From the NCBI RefSeq assembly GCF_028713515.1, contig NZ_JAQTOD010000001.1, positions 310,001 to 374,000 of the forward strand: a stretch of 64,000 nucleotides of DNA. Direction: 5' to 3'. How positions within the stretch are numbered: position 1 is the stretch's first letter; each line of letters starts with the position of its first letter. The stretch comes from Sulfurimonas sp. (lineage in GTDB: Bacteria > Campylobacterota > Campylobacteria > Campylobacterales > Sulfurimonadaceae). The notes under the pieces were generated by a model that ran no database searches, was not told the origin of the DNA, and saw only the letters and a program-made list of their open reading frames with translations. A program made the position numbers and the translations under genes. Below are positions 11,193-22,104 of this stretch, in pieces.

Positions 11193-12372
11193 CACTCAGA
11201 TTTTTGCGCAGGAGAAGTACGATAATTTAGAAAATTATCTCTCCAAAGATAAGCAGGATTATTATAAACTAGAGCGTGAAAAAACTAAATCTAGCAGTGA
11301 TAAGCTAAGAAACTCTTGGATTTCTCCTGTGATGCTCAACTACAACTATGGCGTTAGTGGGGCGTATGATGCAGATACGGTTACGAAAAAAACTTCCATA
11401 ACTATTGATCAACCTATATTTCAAAGTGGCGGGATATATTTTGGAATCAAGTTCGCAGAGGCATCTAGAACTTACTCCAAATACTCAGTTGATGTTGCAA
11501 AAAGAAAACTAATTAAAGATGCTATCTCTCTTTTGATGCAGATAAAACAGAGCGATATGAATATAAAAAAACAGCAACTTTTGATTAAAAATTCAGAAAT
11601 ATCTCTTGCTCAAAAAAAAGAGGATTATCTAAATGGTCAGCTTGATTCTGGCTTTTTAAATAGCGCAATCATAGATAGGAATGTTGTGATTCAGGCTCTT
11701 TTTGACATAGAAGCCAGCAAAGAGAGAGCTGTTTCAAAGTTTTGTACTATAAGTGATTTGAGTTACCAAGATGCAATTTTGCCGCATCTAGAGCTTATTA
11801 GTGAAGATAAATTTTTAGCAAACAACATCTCTTATAAACTTTCAAAAAGTTTAACAGAAAAAAATAGATATGCTAAAAATATTACCACTTCAAAATACCT
11901 TCCATCTATAAATGTATATGGTGGATATAATTGGGATAAGATTGAGAATCTTAATTTTGGTGGCGTAACTATGGGTGGTGGAAGTACGGATTATGCAAAT
12001 TATGGCTTCAAAATTTCTATGCCACTAAATATAAATAGCTCAGACGATATACAAACGGCAAAGCTAGAGTATCTGGAGTCAAAAATATTAGAAACAGACA
12101 AAAAAAGAGAGCTCTCTGCTATGTTTGAGCAGGTTATGCAGAATATTGAGAGTTTCCAGAAGAAAAAACAGTTAAGTATTGAAAATATAGACATGTATAG
12201 CGAGCTACTTCTCGATACAAAAGAGCTATATAAGGCTGGCTATAAAACACAATATGATGTAGAGATTTTAGAAAATTCAGTGGAGATTGCTAGACTTAAC
12301 TCTATGATTTTCGACTTAGATAAGCAGCTAGAGTTGCTGTCACTTTATGAGATGTACACAGATGAAGTTTAG
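11149..12372 (+). CDS. TolC-family outer membrane efflux protein
   Basis: Signal peptide, long coiled-coil repeats; overlaps 3' end of argD by 44 nt. Confidence 0.8.
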   Translation: MKVLKPLIALLVLYSTQIFAQEKYDNLENYLSKDKQDYYKLEREKTKSSSDKLRNSWISPVMLNYNYGVSGAYDADTVTKKTSITIDQPIFQSGGIYFGIKFAEASRTYSKYSVDVAKRKLIKDAISLLMQIKQSDMNIKKQQLLIKNSEISLAQKKEDYLNGQLDSGFLNSAIIDRNVVIQALFDIEASKERAVSKFCTISDLSYQDAILPHLELISEDKFLANNISYKLSKSLTEKNRYAKNITTSKYLPSINVYGGYNWDKIENLNFGGVTMGGGSTDYANYGFKISMPLNINSSDDIQTAKLEYLESKILETDKKRELSAMFEQVMQNIESFQKKKQLSIENIDMYSELLLDTKELYKAGYKTQYDVEILENSVEIARLNSMIFDLDKQLELLSLYEMYTDEV

Positions 12373-13357
12373 TGAGTATATGAACCAATGGCTTTATGGC
12401 GAAAATGGCTATTATATGACATATAAGAGTATAGGAAAAGATGGCGACTTTTATACTGCTGTAAGTAGTAGTAAATTTTTTGGTGGAACTATTGCAAATC
12501 ACATCATAAGGTTAGTTGATGAGGGATTTTTAGCTAAAGATGGAACTGTCTGCGAGATTGGCGCCCATCATGGCTATTTCTTGGCGGATATCGTTGAGTT
12601 TATATATACACTCAGACCAGAACTTCTAAAAACTCTTGATTTTGTAATCATCGAGCGATACGACTCACTAAAAGATTTTCAAATAAACTATTTCCAAGAG
12701 AGCTTCGGCGATGTTGTAAAATTAACACATTATAAATCTTTAAAAGAGTTAAAGTGCAACAATGCCTTCTTTGTGGCAAATGAGATATTTGATGCTTTTC
12801 CTTGCGAGCTGTATTACAAAGGTAAGTGTGCTAGAGTTGAGAGACATGAGATAATTTTTGATATTGATGATAGTTTTACAGAAGAAAAAACTAAAAAATA
12901 CTATAAAGATAGAGGCGAGATTGCCATAGGTTATGAAGAGTTTGCAAAAGATATGGCAGCCTCATGTAAGAAGTTTGAGTTTATGAGTTTTGATTATGGG
13001 GAGATGAGTGCCAGACCAGATTTTTCAATTAGAGTATATGCAAAACATAATGTAATTCCATTTTTTGATGAAAAAATAAACCGCGCTGAATTGTTTGCAA
13101 ATTCTGATATAACTTATGATGTGACCTTTGAACATGTAAAAGATGCATTTGTTAGTGCAAGTGTTGAGTTTTTAGAGTTAAAAGCCCAAATGACAGCACT
13201 TGTTAACATGGGGATTTTAGATCTATTAGAGATATTGAAAGAAAAATCAGATGAGAAGATATACAAGCAAGAACTGGAAAAAGTAAAAATATTAATAATG
13301 CCAAATTTTTTAGGCGAGCGTTTTAAGATGATAAAGTTTAGACAAAATAGATTATAA
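12362..13357 (+). CDS. Class I SAM-dependent methyltransferase (DUF185/NDUFAF7-like)
   Basis: GKDGDFYTAVSSSKFFGGTIANHI...VCEIGAHHGYFLADIV...FVANEIFDAFPCELY; ATG at 12362. Confidence 0.82.
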   Translation: MKFSEYMNQWLYGENGYYMTYKSIGKDGDFYTAVSSSKFFGGTIANHIIRLVDEGFLAKDGTVCEIGAHHGYFLADIVEFIYTLRPELLKTLDFVIIERYDSLKDFQINYFQESFGDVVKLTHYKSLKELKCNNAFFVANEIFDAFPCELYYKGKCARVERHEIIFDIDDSFTEEKTKKYYKDRGEIAIGYEEFAKDMAASCKKFEFMSFDYGEMSARPDFSIRVYAKHNVIPFFDEKINRAELFANSDITYDVTFEHVKDAFVSASVEFLELKAQMTALVNMGILDLLEILKEKSDEKIYKQELEKVKILIMPNFLGERFKMIKFRQNRL

Positions 13358-13533
13358 ATCTATTTAGCATTGTTATATGTATTTTCTAATATAAATGTAG
13401 TTCATAAAATAAATTACATAGGTTGTGTGGATAGAATGAATATATGTATATTATGGTTTTTACTATCTATTTACTAATTTCATTTGTGGTCTGATATCAT
13501 TGCGCTAAGAATTATTTTTTTAAAGGCACATAT

Positions 13534-14778
13534 TTGAGAATTATTTATTTTTTATTGTTGCTATTGTTAATTGTTCCATCTCTATTTGGAGAGACTTTTA
13601 GTTTTGATGCTGCCGTTAAACAATATCTGGAACATAGTGTTGAGCTCAAAATTGCTCGGCAAGAGGCTGATAAATCTTATGCTGACCTTACAACGGCAAA
13701 AGAACACCCAAATCCTACTCTTAATATTTCAAATGAGTATATGAAGCTTAGCAAGAAATCTACCGATGCTTCAGCTGGTACTGGAATGAGTCCAAGTATC
13801 TTGTTGGTTCATACATATGAGACAGCAGATAAGCGTCAACGAAGGATTGATTTAGCGCATCGCTCTATAGCGTTTAGCGGATTACTATATGACGATATTG
13901 TTAGAAAAAATTTAAGAACTTTAGTTGATGCTTATTATGGAGTATTAAATGATCAAAATGATTTAGCGGATGGGAAAGAGAACGCAAAGGATTATGCGAA
14001 AATAGTTGCTGTTGCAAAAGCTAAATTTGATAGAGGTTTTTTATCGCAAGTAGATTATCAAAAAATATTACTTCAAGAAATTGATTATGCAAAAGATGTG
14101 GAAAATAGCGCTCTTTCTTTGGCGGTGGATCGTGAAAATCTTGCTTTTATGCTGGCCCTTCCATCATCAGAAATTATTGCAATTGCACCATCAAGTGCTA
14201 TAAACACTATTGAGCCACTTGAAAAATATTTAGATAGAATAAATGAGCGAACAGACTATAAGGCAGCAAAAGAGAATTTATTGATAACTGAAGCAACGCT
14301 AAAACTTGAAAAAGCCAATGCTGTACCAAATATAAGTTTTGGTATTGATTACTCTTCTTATGGACCAAATTACGAACCTTTGGTTGGCATTAGTGCTTCT
14401 ATTCCTCTTGCTATTTTTGACCACAATGAGGGAACTATAGAAAAAGCTCGCATTGGAGTTCTTCAAGCTGTTAGCCTCTCAAATAGGGCACTTGATGCCG
14501 CTAAGATGGAAATTATTCAAAGTTACAAAACCGTTCAATCATATATTAAAATATATAATGCAATGAGAGATGGATTTAGTTCTGCAAAAGAGTTAAAAGA
14601 AAAAGAAGAAAAGATTTTTGCTCTTAAGGGAATGTCAGTATTAGAACTAATCGATGCTCAAAAAAGTTATCGTGACTATCAAAGGAAAATGAATCAAGCT
14701 TTTGTTGATTTGCATGGTGCGTATGCCCTCTTAAAACTCAATTCAGAACTATTTTTAAAAGAATTTAAAGGAAATTAA
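13534..14778 (+). CDS. TolC-family outer membrane protein of HME-RND pump (CzcC/CusC-like)
   Basis: Signal peptide, TTG start, paired outer membrane efflux repeats; followed by adaptor and permease. Confidence 0.88.
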   Translation: MRIIYFLLLLLLIVPSLFGETFSFDAAVKQYLEHSVELKIARQEADKSYADLTTAKEHPNPTLNISNEYMKLSKKSTDASAGTGMSPSILLVHTYETADKRQRRIDLAHRSIAFSGLLYDDIVRKNLRTLVDAYYGVLNDQNDLADGKENAKDYAKIVAVAKAKFDRGFLSQVDYQKILLQEIDYAKDVENSALSLAVDRENLAFMLALPSSEIIAIAPSSAINTIEPLEKYLDRINERTDYKAAKENLLITEATLKLEKANAVPNISFGIDYSSYGPNYEPLVGISASIPLAIFDHNEGTIEKARIGVLQAVSLSNRALDAAKMEIIQSYKTVQSYIKIYNAMRDGFSSAKELKEKEEKIFALKGMSVLELIDAQKSYRDYQRKMNQAFVDLHGAYALLKLNSELFLKEFKGN

Positions 14779-15830
14779 TGCGATTTATATTACTTGCTCT
14801 ATCTTACACTGCTTTGTTTATATTGTTTTCTGGATGTCAAAAAGGGAGTGCTGAATCAAAAGAAATTGTATCTATAAAACCAACAATTACAACAGTATTG
14901 CCAAAATATGGCAAATTTAGTAGTGAGGTAAAAGCAACTGCTTCTGTGCAACCTTCTCCTGATGGAATAATATCAATAGTTTCACCAATATCGGGTGTTG
15001 TTGATGTATTGCATGTTGGTATAGGCGATAAAATTTCTAAAAACTCATCACTTGTTGCTATTCGTTCTTCTGATGTTAGTGATATTCAAAACAGCCGTTT
15101 GTCCGCTGAGGCTGCCTACACTCAAGCAAATCACCTCTACTCTATGAATACAGAACTCTTTAAAATAGGGGCTATAACTGCAAACGACCTAAGTATATCT
15201 AAAAGTAATGCGGAACAAGCAAAAGCACTTCTCAACGGTTTCATACAAAAATTAAATTATATTGGAGCTTCATCGGGACAAACTTTAATGGTTCGTTCTC
15301 CTATTAATGGAGTTGTATATGAAATTAACGCCCATATAGGTGATAAAGTATCTAATGATTCTGCGCAACAACTTTTAAAAATTGCAAATATTCATAAAAA
15401 AATAATTGTTGCAACTGTATATGAAAAAGATTTATCGGCATTTTTTGTAGGAAAAAAAGTTATTATAAAAAGTTTAGAAGGAAAGCGAAGTATTGAGGGG
15501 AAGGTTACATATATCAGTGATGTATTGGATCCTGAAAATAAAACAAATAAGGTTTATATTAAACCTTTGGTTGATATTCCAGAGTTACGCATTAATATGT
15601 TTGTAGATGTGCTTTCTAATATTGAAATAGAAGATGCATTTTCAATTCCCAAGAAATCTTTACTTTTTAAAGAAGGAAAATTTATTGTATTTGTCAAAAA
15701 AAATGATGCATTTGTTCCTACAACAGTAACTCTAGCTAGTGATGATCCCAAAGATGATTTCTCGCTTATAAAGGGACTTTCAAAAAAAGTAGAGATTGCT
15801 AAAGAGGCAATCTCTTTGGATAAAGAGTAA
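14778..15830 (+). CDS. RND efflux periplasmic adaptor (CzcB/CusB-like lipoprotein)
   Basis: Lipobox LFSGCQ; HlyD barrel/lipoyl halves; overlaps preceding gene. Confidence 0.9.
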   Translation: MRFILLALSYTALFILFSGCQKGSAESKEIVSIKPTITTVLPKYGKFSSEVKATASVQPSPDGIISIVSPISGVVDVLHVGIGDKISKNSSLVAIRSSDVSDIQNSRLSAEAAYTQANHLYSMNTELFKIGAITANDLSISKSNAEQAKALLNGFIQKLNYIGASSGQTLMVRSPINGVVYEINAHIGDKVSNDSAQQLLKIANIHKKIIVATVYEKDLSAFFVGKKVIIKSLEGKRSIEGKVTYISDVLDPENKTNKVYIKPLVDIPELRINMFVDVLSNIEIEDAFSIPKKSLLFKEGKFIVFVKKNDAFVPTTVTLASDDPKDDFSLIKGLSKKVEIAKEAISLDKE

Positions 15831-15831
15831 C

Positions 15832-18800
15832 ATGCAAAGGTTAGCCAATTTTTTTATAAAAAATTTTCTTGCCGTATTGCTTTTTACTGCTATTGCTGTT
15901 GCTGTGAGCATATTGATTGTTCGTGATCTCAATATTGAAGCATTTCCAGATCCTGCACCACCTATTTTAGAGATTGTAACCACAAATGAAGGGCATTCTG
16001 CTGAAGAGATAGAAAAACAGATTACTGCACCGTTAGAGATTGCACTAGCCGGTATGCCTGGACTTGATAATGTTAATAGTGTTTCATTATATGGGCTATC
16101 TGATATTAAATGTAAATTTTCTTATGATGTGTCCTATAAAGATGCTCGTCAAGAGGTTTTAAATCGGCTTGCCCAAGCAGATTTGCCAGTAGGGGTAACT
16201 CCAGAGATTATTCCAAGCGCTATTGGTGAAATCATGCGTTATCAAGTTAAGGGAAATCGCAGCATGACTGAACTGCGTACTTACCAAGACTGGGTTGTGT
16301 CACGATATCTGAAAACTGTTCCAAATATTGCTGATATTGGGAGTTACGGAGGTACAATAAAAGCATATTCTGTTGTTGTTCGCCCAGATGATTTGGTTAA
16401 ATATAAAATTTCATTAAGCACAGTTATTGAAGCACTCTCTAAAAGTAATGTTAATGTTGGAGGTCGCGTATTAGAGTTTGGAGATCAATATTATACAATC
16501 CGAGGAGTGGGTCTTATAAAGACCGTTAAAGATATTGAAAATACTATTGTAGCTACCATTGCCAATCACCCTATTTTTGTTAAAAATATTGCAGATGTTT
16601 CAATCTCTGCAATGCCGCGTACAGGTCTTGTGGGCTTGGATAAGAGCAATGATATTGTTATGGGTGTTGTTGTTCTTCGTAAAAATGCACCGAGTGTAGC
16701 TGCAATGGATGAATTGCATAGAAAGATTGACGAACTTAATAATGGAATACTTCCAAAAGATATCAAAGTCGTCCCTTTTTATGACCGCCAAGATTTACTT
16801 CACACTGTTGTGGATAAGCTTAAAGAAACAGCTTCCGTCGGTATGATTCTAGTATTTGTTGTTATTCTTATTTTCTTGGGTGATTTGCGTGCAGCATTAA
16901 TTGTGGCAGCAATTATTCCAATGTCTCTTCTTTATACACTTGCGTTGATGGCTTACCAGCATGAGTCAGCGAATCTTTTGTCTTTAGGCGCTATAGATTT
17001 TGGAATTATTGTTGATATCCCTCTTATTGTTATTGAAAATTATTTCCGTTTAAAGCATCAAGGTCGTGAGCATACTTTTGCTATTTTGGAGACTGCAAGT
17101 GAAGTTGGTAAGCCAATTATGTTTGCCATCCTTATTATTTTCCTTGCATTTATTCCGCTTTTTGCCATGAAGGGAGCTGAATCTCAAATCTTTCTTCCTA
17201 TGGCTAAAACATATGTTTATGCAATCGCTTTTGCGTTTATTTTAACATTTAGTTTTCTTTTGGCTAGCAAGTTTAGTTTCTTGGTTAATTCGCATGAGAG
17301 AGTGTCGCCAATTCTTGAGCGGTTAAAAGAAAAATATATGCAAAGTGTTTCAAGAATTACTAGTAAAATGGCACTTATCGCAACTGGAGTTATTTTTGCA
17401 CTTACAATTTTGATAGGTACAACTCTAGGTTCTGAATTCTTACCTAAAATGGATGAAGGAAATCTCTATATCCGCGCTATCTTTCCATACTCCATAAGTC
17501 TTAATAAAAGTTATGAAAATTCCAAAAAAATGCGTGATATTTTGGCAAAATATCCAGAAGTAAAAACAATTGAATTTCAGGCAGGTCGCCCTGAGGATGG
17601 AACAGATCCAACAGGACCATTTAATACTGAGTATTTTGTAAAACTTAAAGATTACAAAGATTGGCATCGTGGCATTAGTAAAGAAGAGCTAGAAAAAGAA
17701 ATTCGCCAAGCACTGCGCACTTCATTTCCAATAGCAGATATTAGTGTGTCACAGTACATAGAGGATAATCTTGCAGAAGCAATGTCTGGCGTAAAAGGTG
17801 AAAATTCAATAAAAATTTTCGGAGATGATTTATTTATTCTTGATCGTCTCGCAAAAGAGATTGAATCCAAAATAAAGAAAATTGATGGTGTAATTGATGT
17901 TGGAATTTTTAAAGAAACGGGACAACCGAGCCTTATTATAGAAGCAAACCGTGAAAGAGCAGCTTTATATGGAGTTGATGTTCAAGAGCTAATGGATGTT
18001 ATTTCGTCATCATTGGATGGTCGAGCAATAACTAAAATCATTGAACAGGATAAACGATTTGATCTTGTGGTCCGTTTTCCAGATTATTATAGAAAAAGTA
18101 TTGAAAACATAAAGGACATCCCTATTGTTCTTGAAAATGGCGGTATAGTGCCACTCTCAAAAATTACTGAAATTTATTATGATACGGGAGCTTCATTTAT
18201 TTATCGTGAGAATTTTAAACGCTTAATACCTATTAAATTTGCAGTTGCTTCCAATGATTTATCTGGAACTGTAGCTAAAGTTCAAGATGTTATTAGGACG
18301 GTTAAAATGCCAGAAGGGTATCTTACTAGTCTATCAGGACGATTTGAACAAATGCAGAGTGCTTTTGGGCGTTTAAAAGTTATGACACCTTCTGCACTAT
18401 TTTTAATAACATTAGTGCTTTTTATCTATTTTGGATCACTTAGAAATACTTTTATAATATTGACTGCAGCTCTCTTTTCTGTTTTTGGCGGTCTTATATT
18501 TTTAATGTTCCTTGGTCAATCCCTTAGTGTTTCCGCATCGGTAGGTTTTATATCAATCCTTGGGGTTAGTATTCTTAATGCTTCCATCTTTGTCATACAT
18601 TATCTTCAACTGCGCGACAATGGACAAAATATGGAAATGGCTATTTTTAAGACCGCTTCAGATAAGTTTAGAGCAATTTTAATGACTGGACTAACTGCTT
18701 CAATTGGATTGCTTCCTGCAACGCTGGCAACGGGCGTAGGTTCACAAGTACAAAAACCATTAGCAATTGTTGTTGTTGGGGGAATGCTGATAGGAACTTT

Positions 18801-18864
18801 TATATTATTGATGTTAATGCCGGCGCTTTTGCAATATGTGAAGCATGACACCGCTAAAAACTAG
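15832..18864 (+). CDS. Efflux RND transporter permease, HME (CzcA/CusA) type
   Basis: DFGIIVDIPLIVIENYFR keeps the D/D/E proton-relay spacing of HME pumps; about 1010 aa; ATG at 15832 preferred over 15796. Confidence 0.92.
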   Translation: MQRLANFFIKNFLAVLLFTAIAVAVSILIVRDLNIEAFPDPAPPILEIVTTNEGHSAEEIEKQITAPLEIALAGMPGLDNVNSVSLYGLSDIKCKFSYDVSYKDARQEVLNRLAQADLPVGVTPEIIPSAIGEIMRYQVKGNRSMTELRTYQDWVVSRYLKTVPNIADIGSYGGTIKAYSVVVRPDDLVKYKISLSTVIEALSKSNVNVGGRVLEFGDQYYTIRGVGLIKTVKDIENTIVATIANHPIFVKNIADVSISAMPRTGLVGLDKSNDIVMGVVVLRKNAPSVAAMDELHRKIDELNNGILPKDIKVVPFYDRQDLLHTVVDKLKETASVGMILVFVVILIFLGDLRAALIVAAIIPMSLLYTLALMAYQHESANLLSLGAIDFGIIVDIPLIVIENYFRLKHQGREHTFAILETASEVGKPIMFAILIIFLAFIPLFAMKGAESQIFLPMAKTYVYAIAFAFILTFSFLLASKFSFLVNSHERVSPILERLKEKYMQSVSRITSKMALIATGVIFALTILIGTTLGSEFLPKMDEGNLYIRAIFPYSISLNKSYENSKKMRDILAKYPEVKTIEFQAGRPEDGTDPTGPFNTEYFVKLKDYKDWHRGISKEELEKEIRQALRTSFPIADISVSQYIEDNLAEAMSGVKGENSIKIFGDDLFILDRLAKEIESKIKKIDGVIDVGIFKETGQPSLIIEANRERAALYGVDVQELMDVISSSLDGRAITKIIEQDKRFDLVVRFPDYYRKSIENIKDIPIVLENGGIVPLSKITEIYYDTGASFIYRENFKRLIPIKFAVASNDLSGTVAKVQDVIRTVKMPEGYLTSLSGRFEQMQSAFGRLKVMTPSALFLITLVLFIYFGSLRNTFIILTAALFSVFGGLIFLMFLGQSLSVSASVGFISILGVSILNASIFVIHYLQLRDNGQNMEMAIFKTASDKFRAILMTGLTASIGLLPATLATGVGSQVQKPLAIVVVGGMLIGTFILLMLMPALLQYVKHDTAKN

Positions 18865-18865
18865 A

Positions 18866-18891
18866 GTATTTCCATTTTTAAGTGGAAATAC
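18866..18891. terminator. Hairpin between convergent RND permease and pilT
   Basis: GTATTTCCA-TTTTTAAG-TGGAAATAC perfect 9-bp arms. Confidence 0.6.
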
Positions 18892-18927
18892 CAATGAGAT
18901 AATTGGAATTTTTATATTATTTTGAAG

Positions 18928-20010
18928 CTAGAGTGCAGCTATTATCTTCATTAACTCTTCCGGTCTATTTGAGCTTTTAATGGCGGTTTCTTTTGATATA
19001 ACCCTTTTTTGTAGAAGTGTTATAAGTTCATCAGTTTGTGTGGTCATATGCGTCTCAGCTTGGTTTAGTTGCATTTGAGAGTAAATCTGATGAACTTTAT
19101 CTTCTCTAATAATATTTTGAATAGCTGGATTTGTAATTAATACCTCTTGTGTTGAGACGATTCCACCGCCGATTCTTGGCATAAGAGATTGAGAAATAAT
19201 TGCGATAAGAGAGGATGAGAGTTGGGCTCTAACTTGAGCTTGTTCACCCGCATCAAAAACATCTATAATACGATTTATGGTTGCAGGTGCTGAATTTGTG
19301 TGTAGTGTTCCAAATACGATATGCCCAGTTTCGGCCGCCGTTAGTGCCGCTGAAATAGTCTCCTTATCTCTCATCTCACCGATAAGTATAACATCTGGAT
19401 CTTGTCTTAGTGCAAATTTTAGTGCTGTTGCAAATGAAGCAGTGTTGTCGCCAACTTCTCTTTGCGAAAAGAGTGATTTGATGTTGCTGTGAACAAATTC
19501 AACTGGGTCCTCGATTGTTATAATATGTTTGTTTTCAGTTAGATTAATCTCATGCAACATTGAAGCTAGTGTAGTCGATTTACCACTACCAGTTGGTCCA
19601 GTTACTAAAATAAGCCCTTTTTCTTTTTTTACAAGCTCTTTAAAGATTGGGTTGTTGTTAAATTTTTCAAGTGGTGGTATCTCGATTGGAATCATACGAA
19701 ACGCACATGCAATCCCTCCGATAGTACGATAGTAGTTTGCGCGGAAACGACCAACATCTTCTAATTCAAAAGAGAAGTCAAGTTCATTTTTATCTTCAAA
19801 TATCTTTTTTTGCTTATCTTCAATAAGAGAATAAGCCATCTCTTCAACCTCTTTCGCGGTCAATATGGGCAAATTTAGCGGCTTCAGTGCCTTGTCTATT
19901 CTTATCTGTGGTTCACTGCCTGGAACAAGGTGCAAGTCTGAAGACTTAAAATGTAGAACACTTTTTAATAATTTTTTTATATCAATAGATTTTTTTACCT
20001 CTTCACTCAC
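18928..20010 (-). CDS. pilT: Type IV pilus/twitching ATPase PilT
   Basis: GPTGSGKSTTLASMLHEIN Walker A; EDPVEFVH; GEMRDKETISAALTAAETGH. Confidence 0.95.
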   Translation of the reverse strand: MSEEVKKSIDIKKLLKSVLHFKSSDLHLVPGSEPQIRIDKALKPLNLPILTAKEVEEMAYSLIEDKQKKIFEDKNELDFSFELEDVGRFRANYYRTIGGIACAFRMIPIEIPPLEKFNNNPIFKELVKKEKGLILVTGPTGSGKSTTLASMLHEINLTENKHIITIEDPVEFVHSNIKSLFSQREVGDNTASFATALKFALRQDPDVILIGEMRDKETISAALTAAETGHIVFGTLHTNSAPATINRIIDVFDAGEQAQVRAQLSSSLIAIISQSLMPRIGGGIVSTQEVLITNPAIQNIIREDKVHQIYSQMQLNQAETHMTTQTDELITLLQKRVISKETAIKSSNRPEELMKIIAAL

Positions 20011-20108
20011 AATAATCCCTTTTTTTGTTTTTTACTAAAGTTTTATTTTCTATATCTAAAGAATTAAATTTATTATATCCTACTACATGTTTAAAACAAG
20101 CTTTGCTG

Positions 20109-20399
20109 TTACTCTATAATTTTTGGAACAATAAAAAAATTATCCTGAGATAGTGGCGCATTTTTAAGTATATTTTCGTTTATTGTACCATCTAATTGTA
20201 CTGTATCTTCTCTTAGATGCGTAGCTTCATTGCCCACAGCAAATTTGCTATCAATCTCATTTGTATTTAATTCACTTAAATTATCAACAAAGTTAACAAT
20301 CTCTGATAGTTGAGTTATAATCTGCTCTCTTTTATCATCAGAAATTTTTAAAAATGATAATTTTTCTAATTTTGTCAACAACGCGTCATCTACTTGCAT
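20109..20399 (-). CDS. gatC: Asp-tRNA(Asn)/Glu-tRNA(Gln) amidotransferase subunit C
   Basis: LSEIVNFVDNLSELNTNEI, HLREDTVQ typical GatC. Confidence 0.9.
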   Translation of the reverse strand: MQVDDALLTKLEKLSFLKISDDKREQIITQLSEIVNFVDNLSELNTNEIDSKFAVGNEATHLREDTVQLDGTINENILKNAPLSQDNFFIVPKIIE

Positions 20400-20512
20400 A
20401 TATAATCCTTATTTTGATGATAGAATTTTAACTAAAAAATCCATCTAATTGATGTAACTTTAACAAACTATGCGATACTATTTTGAATATTTTATAGATA
20501 GAGGAATGTTTT

Positions 20513-21100
20513 TTGAGCTTAAAAGATAATATTAATATGGTAAAAGAAGAGCTAAGCTCTGAAGAGAAATTTTTTGAAAAAGCGATAGTCACTGAGAGAT
20601 TTATTAAGAAATATAAAAAACCAATGATTGCTTTAGTTGTTATGGTTATTTTGTTTATTGGTGTAAATATTGCCTATGAGATAAATAAAAATACTAAAAT
20701 TAGAGATGCAAATATAGCACTAGATAGTCTTCTTTTAAATCCAAAAGATGGCGATGTTTCAAATGATTTGAAATCTTTAAGTCCCAATCTTTATGAAGTG
20801 TGGAGTTTTTCGCAAGCAGTTGCAAATAAAGATTTAACAACTATGAAGAAATTAGAAAACTCACAAGCACCACTAATTGGAGATTTGGCTAAATATGAGC
20901 TGGCAAATAGTGTATCTTCTCTTGATGAGTACGCTTCGACACAAGGCGCTATATTCAAAGATTTAGCGCTAATTAGAAGTGCAATTATGTTGATGAATGA
21001 AAATAAAATAGAAGACGCTCATAACAAACTTCTAAAAATACCAAAAGAGTCACCTTTAAGTAAAACAGCAAAGGCTCTTCTTCACTATGGCGTTAAGTAA
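20513..21100 (+). CDS. Hypothetical membrane-anchored protein, YfgM/TPR-like
   Basis: Single N-terminal TM then helical repeat-like region; TTG start. Confidence 0.6.
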   Translation: MSLKDNINMVKEELSSEEKFFEKAIVTERFIKKYKKPMIALVVMVILFIGVNIAYEINKNTKIRDANIALDSLLLNPKDGDVSNDLKSLSPNLYEVWSFSQAVANKDLTTMKKLENSQAPLIGDLAKYELANSVSSLDEYASTQGAIFKDLALIRSAIMLMNENKIEDAHNKLLKIPKESPLSKTAKALLHYGVK

Positions 21101-22100
21101 AATTTTAAAGTTAATATATCTAGCATTTGTCGTAGCTGCTGCTATATTACTTAGTGCATGTAGCTCGAAAGAGATATATAAACCAAAGCTTATCTCTGGG
21201 AGTTGGGAAAATCACGGTAAAAGTGATGTTGTAATCAAAAAAATCGCTCAAGATGCTGCGTTAATTGAAGATAATAGGGTGTTGGCGCTAGATGTGGAGC
21301 AGAAGGTACACATATCTAAAAATGATAATTTAATAAGCTATAGTGATGGCTGGGTTATTAGCGCAGATATCGATGGAAATACAACACTGCATAATTTAGC
21401 AGATTTAAATAAAACTCAAAAATTTAGTCTAAAAAGAACAATAGCATCTGCGAGCGTAAAAGATGACACTCTTGCGGTACTTTTCTCAAACAATGAAATG
21501 GCTCTATATTCAATCTCAACTAAAGCAATGATTTTAAAGGAGAACGGTGATGCGCCAATTGCTGTAAATTCAAAAATTGTAAAACCATACTTTAAAGATG
21601 ATTTGGTAACTTTTTCAACTCTAGATGGAAAAATTGTTATTATAAACGCTAAAACAAAAAAGAAATTAAGAACAATTGTTGTTAGTGGAGAAGAGCAGTT
21701 TAACAATATTATCTATTTTGATATAGTTGATAACAAAATTATTGCGGCGACTGGATATAAGATACTCTCTCTAGCAGAAAAAGAGATTAGAGTTGCATAT
21801 GATATTAGAGGCGCAGTGAGTGATAAAGAAAATATTTTTATAACCACTAAACAGGGTGAGGTTATCTCTCTTACGCCAGAACTTAAAGAAAATGCAAAGA
21901 TAAAATTCCCTTTTGCGCATCTTTTAGGTATAGTAAATAGCGGTGACAAACTATACCTTTTAGAAAAAAGTGGTTATGTTATAGAAGTTGCTAAAAATCT
22001 ACTTGAGTATAGAGTTTATAAGGTAAGCATTGATGATGGGTATATATATCTATCAGGTAAAGTTTTTTATATAAATAACCAGTATATCTCAGCAGAGTAG
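21087..22100 (+). CDS. Lipoprotein, beta-propeller-like (BamB/WD40-like)
   Basis: Lipobox LLSACSS; repeated beta-strand units; overlaps upstream gene. Confidence 0.6.
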   Translation: MALSKILKLIYLAFVVAAAILLSACSSKEIYKPKLISGSWENHGKSDVVIKKIAQDAALIEDNRVLALDVEQKVHISKNDNLISYSDGWVISADIDGNTTLHNLADLNKTQKFSLKRTIASASVKDDTLAVLFSNNEMALYSISTKAMILKENGDAPIAVNSKIVKPYFKDDLVTFSTLDGKIVIINAKTKKKLRTIVVSGEEQFNNIIYFDIVDNKIIAATGYKILSLAEKEIRVAYDIRGAVSDKENIFITTKQGEVISLTPELKENAKIKFPFAHLLGIVNSGDKLYLLEKSGYVIEVAKNLLEYRVYKVSIDDGYIYLSGKVFYINNQYISAE

Positions 22101-22104
22101 CCTA

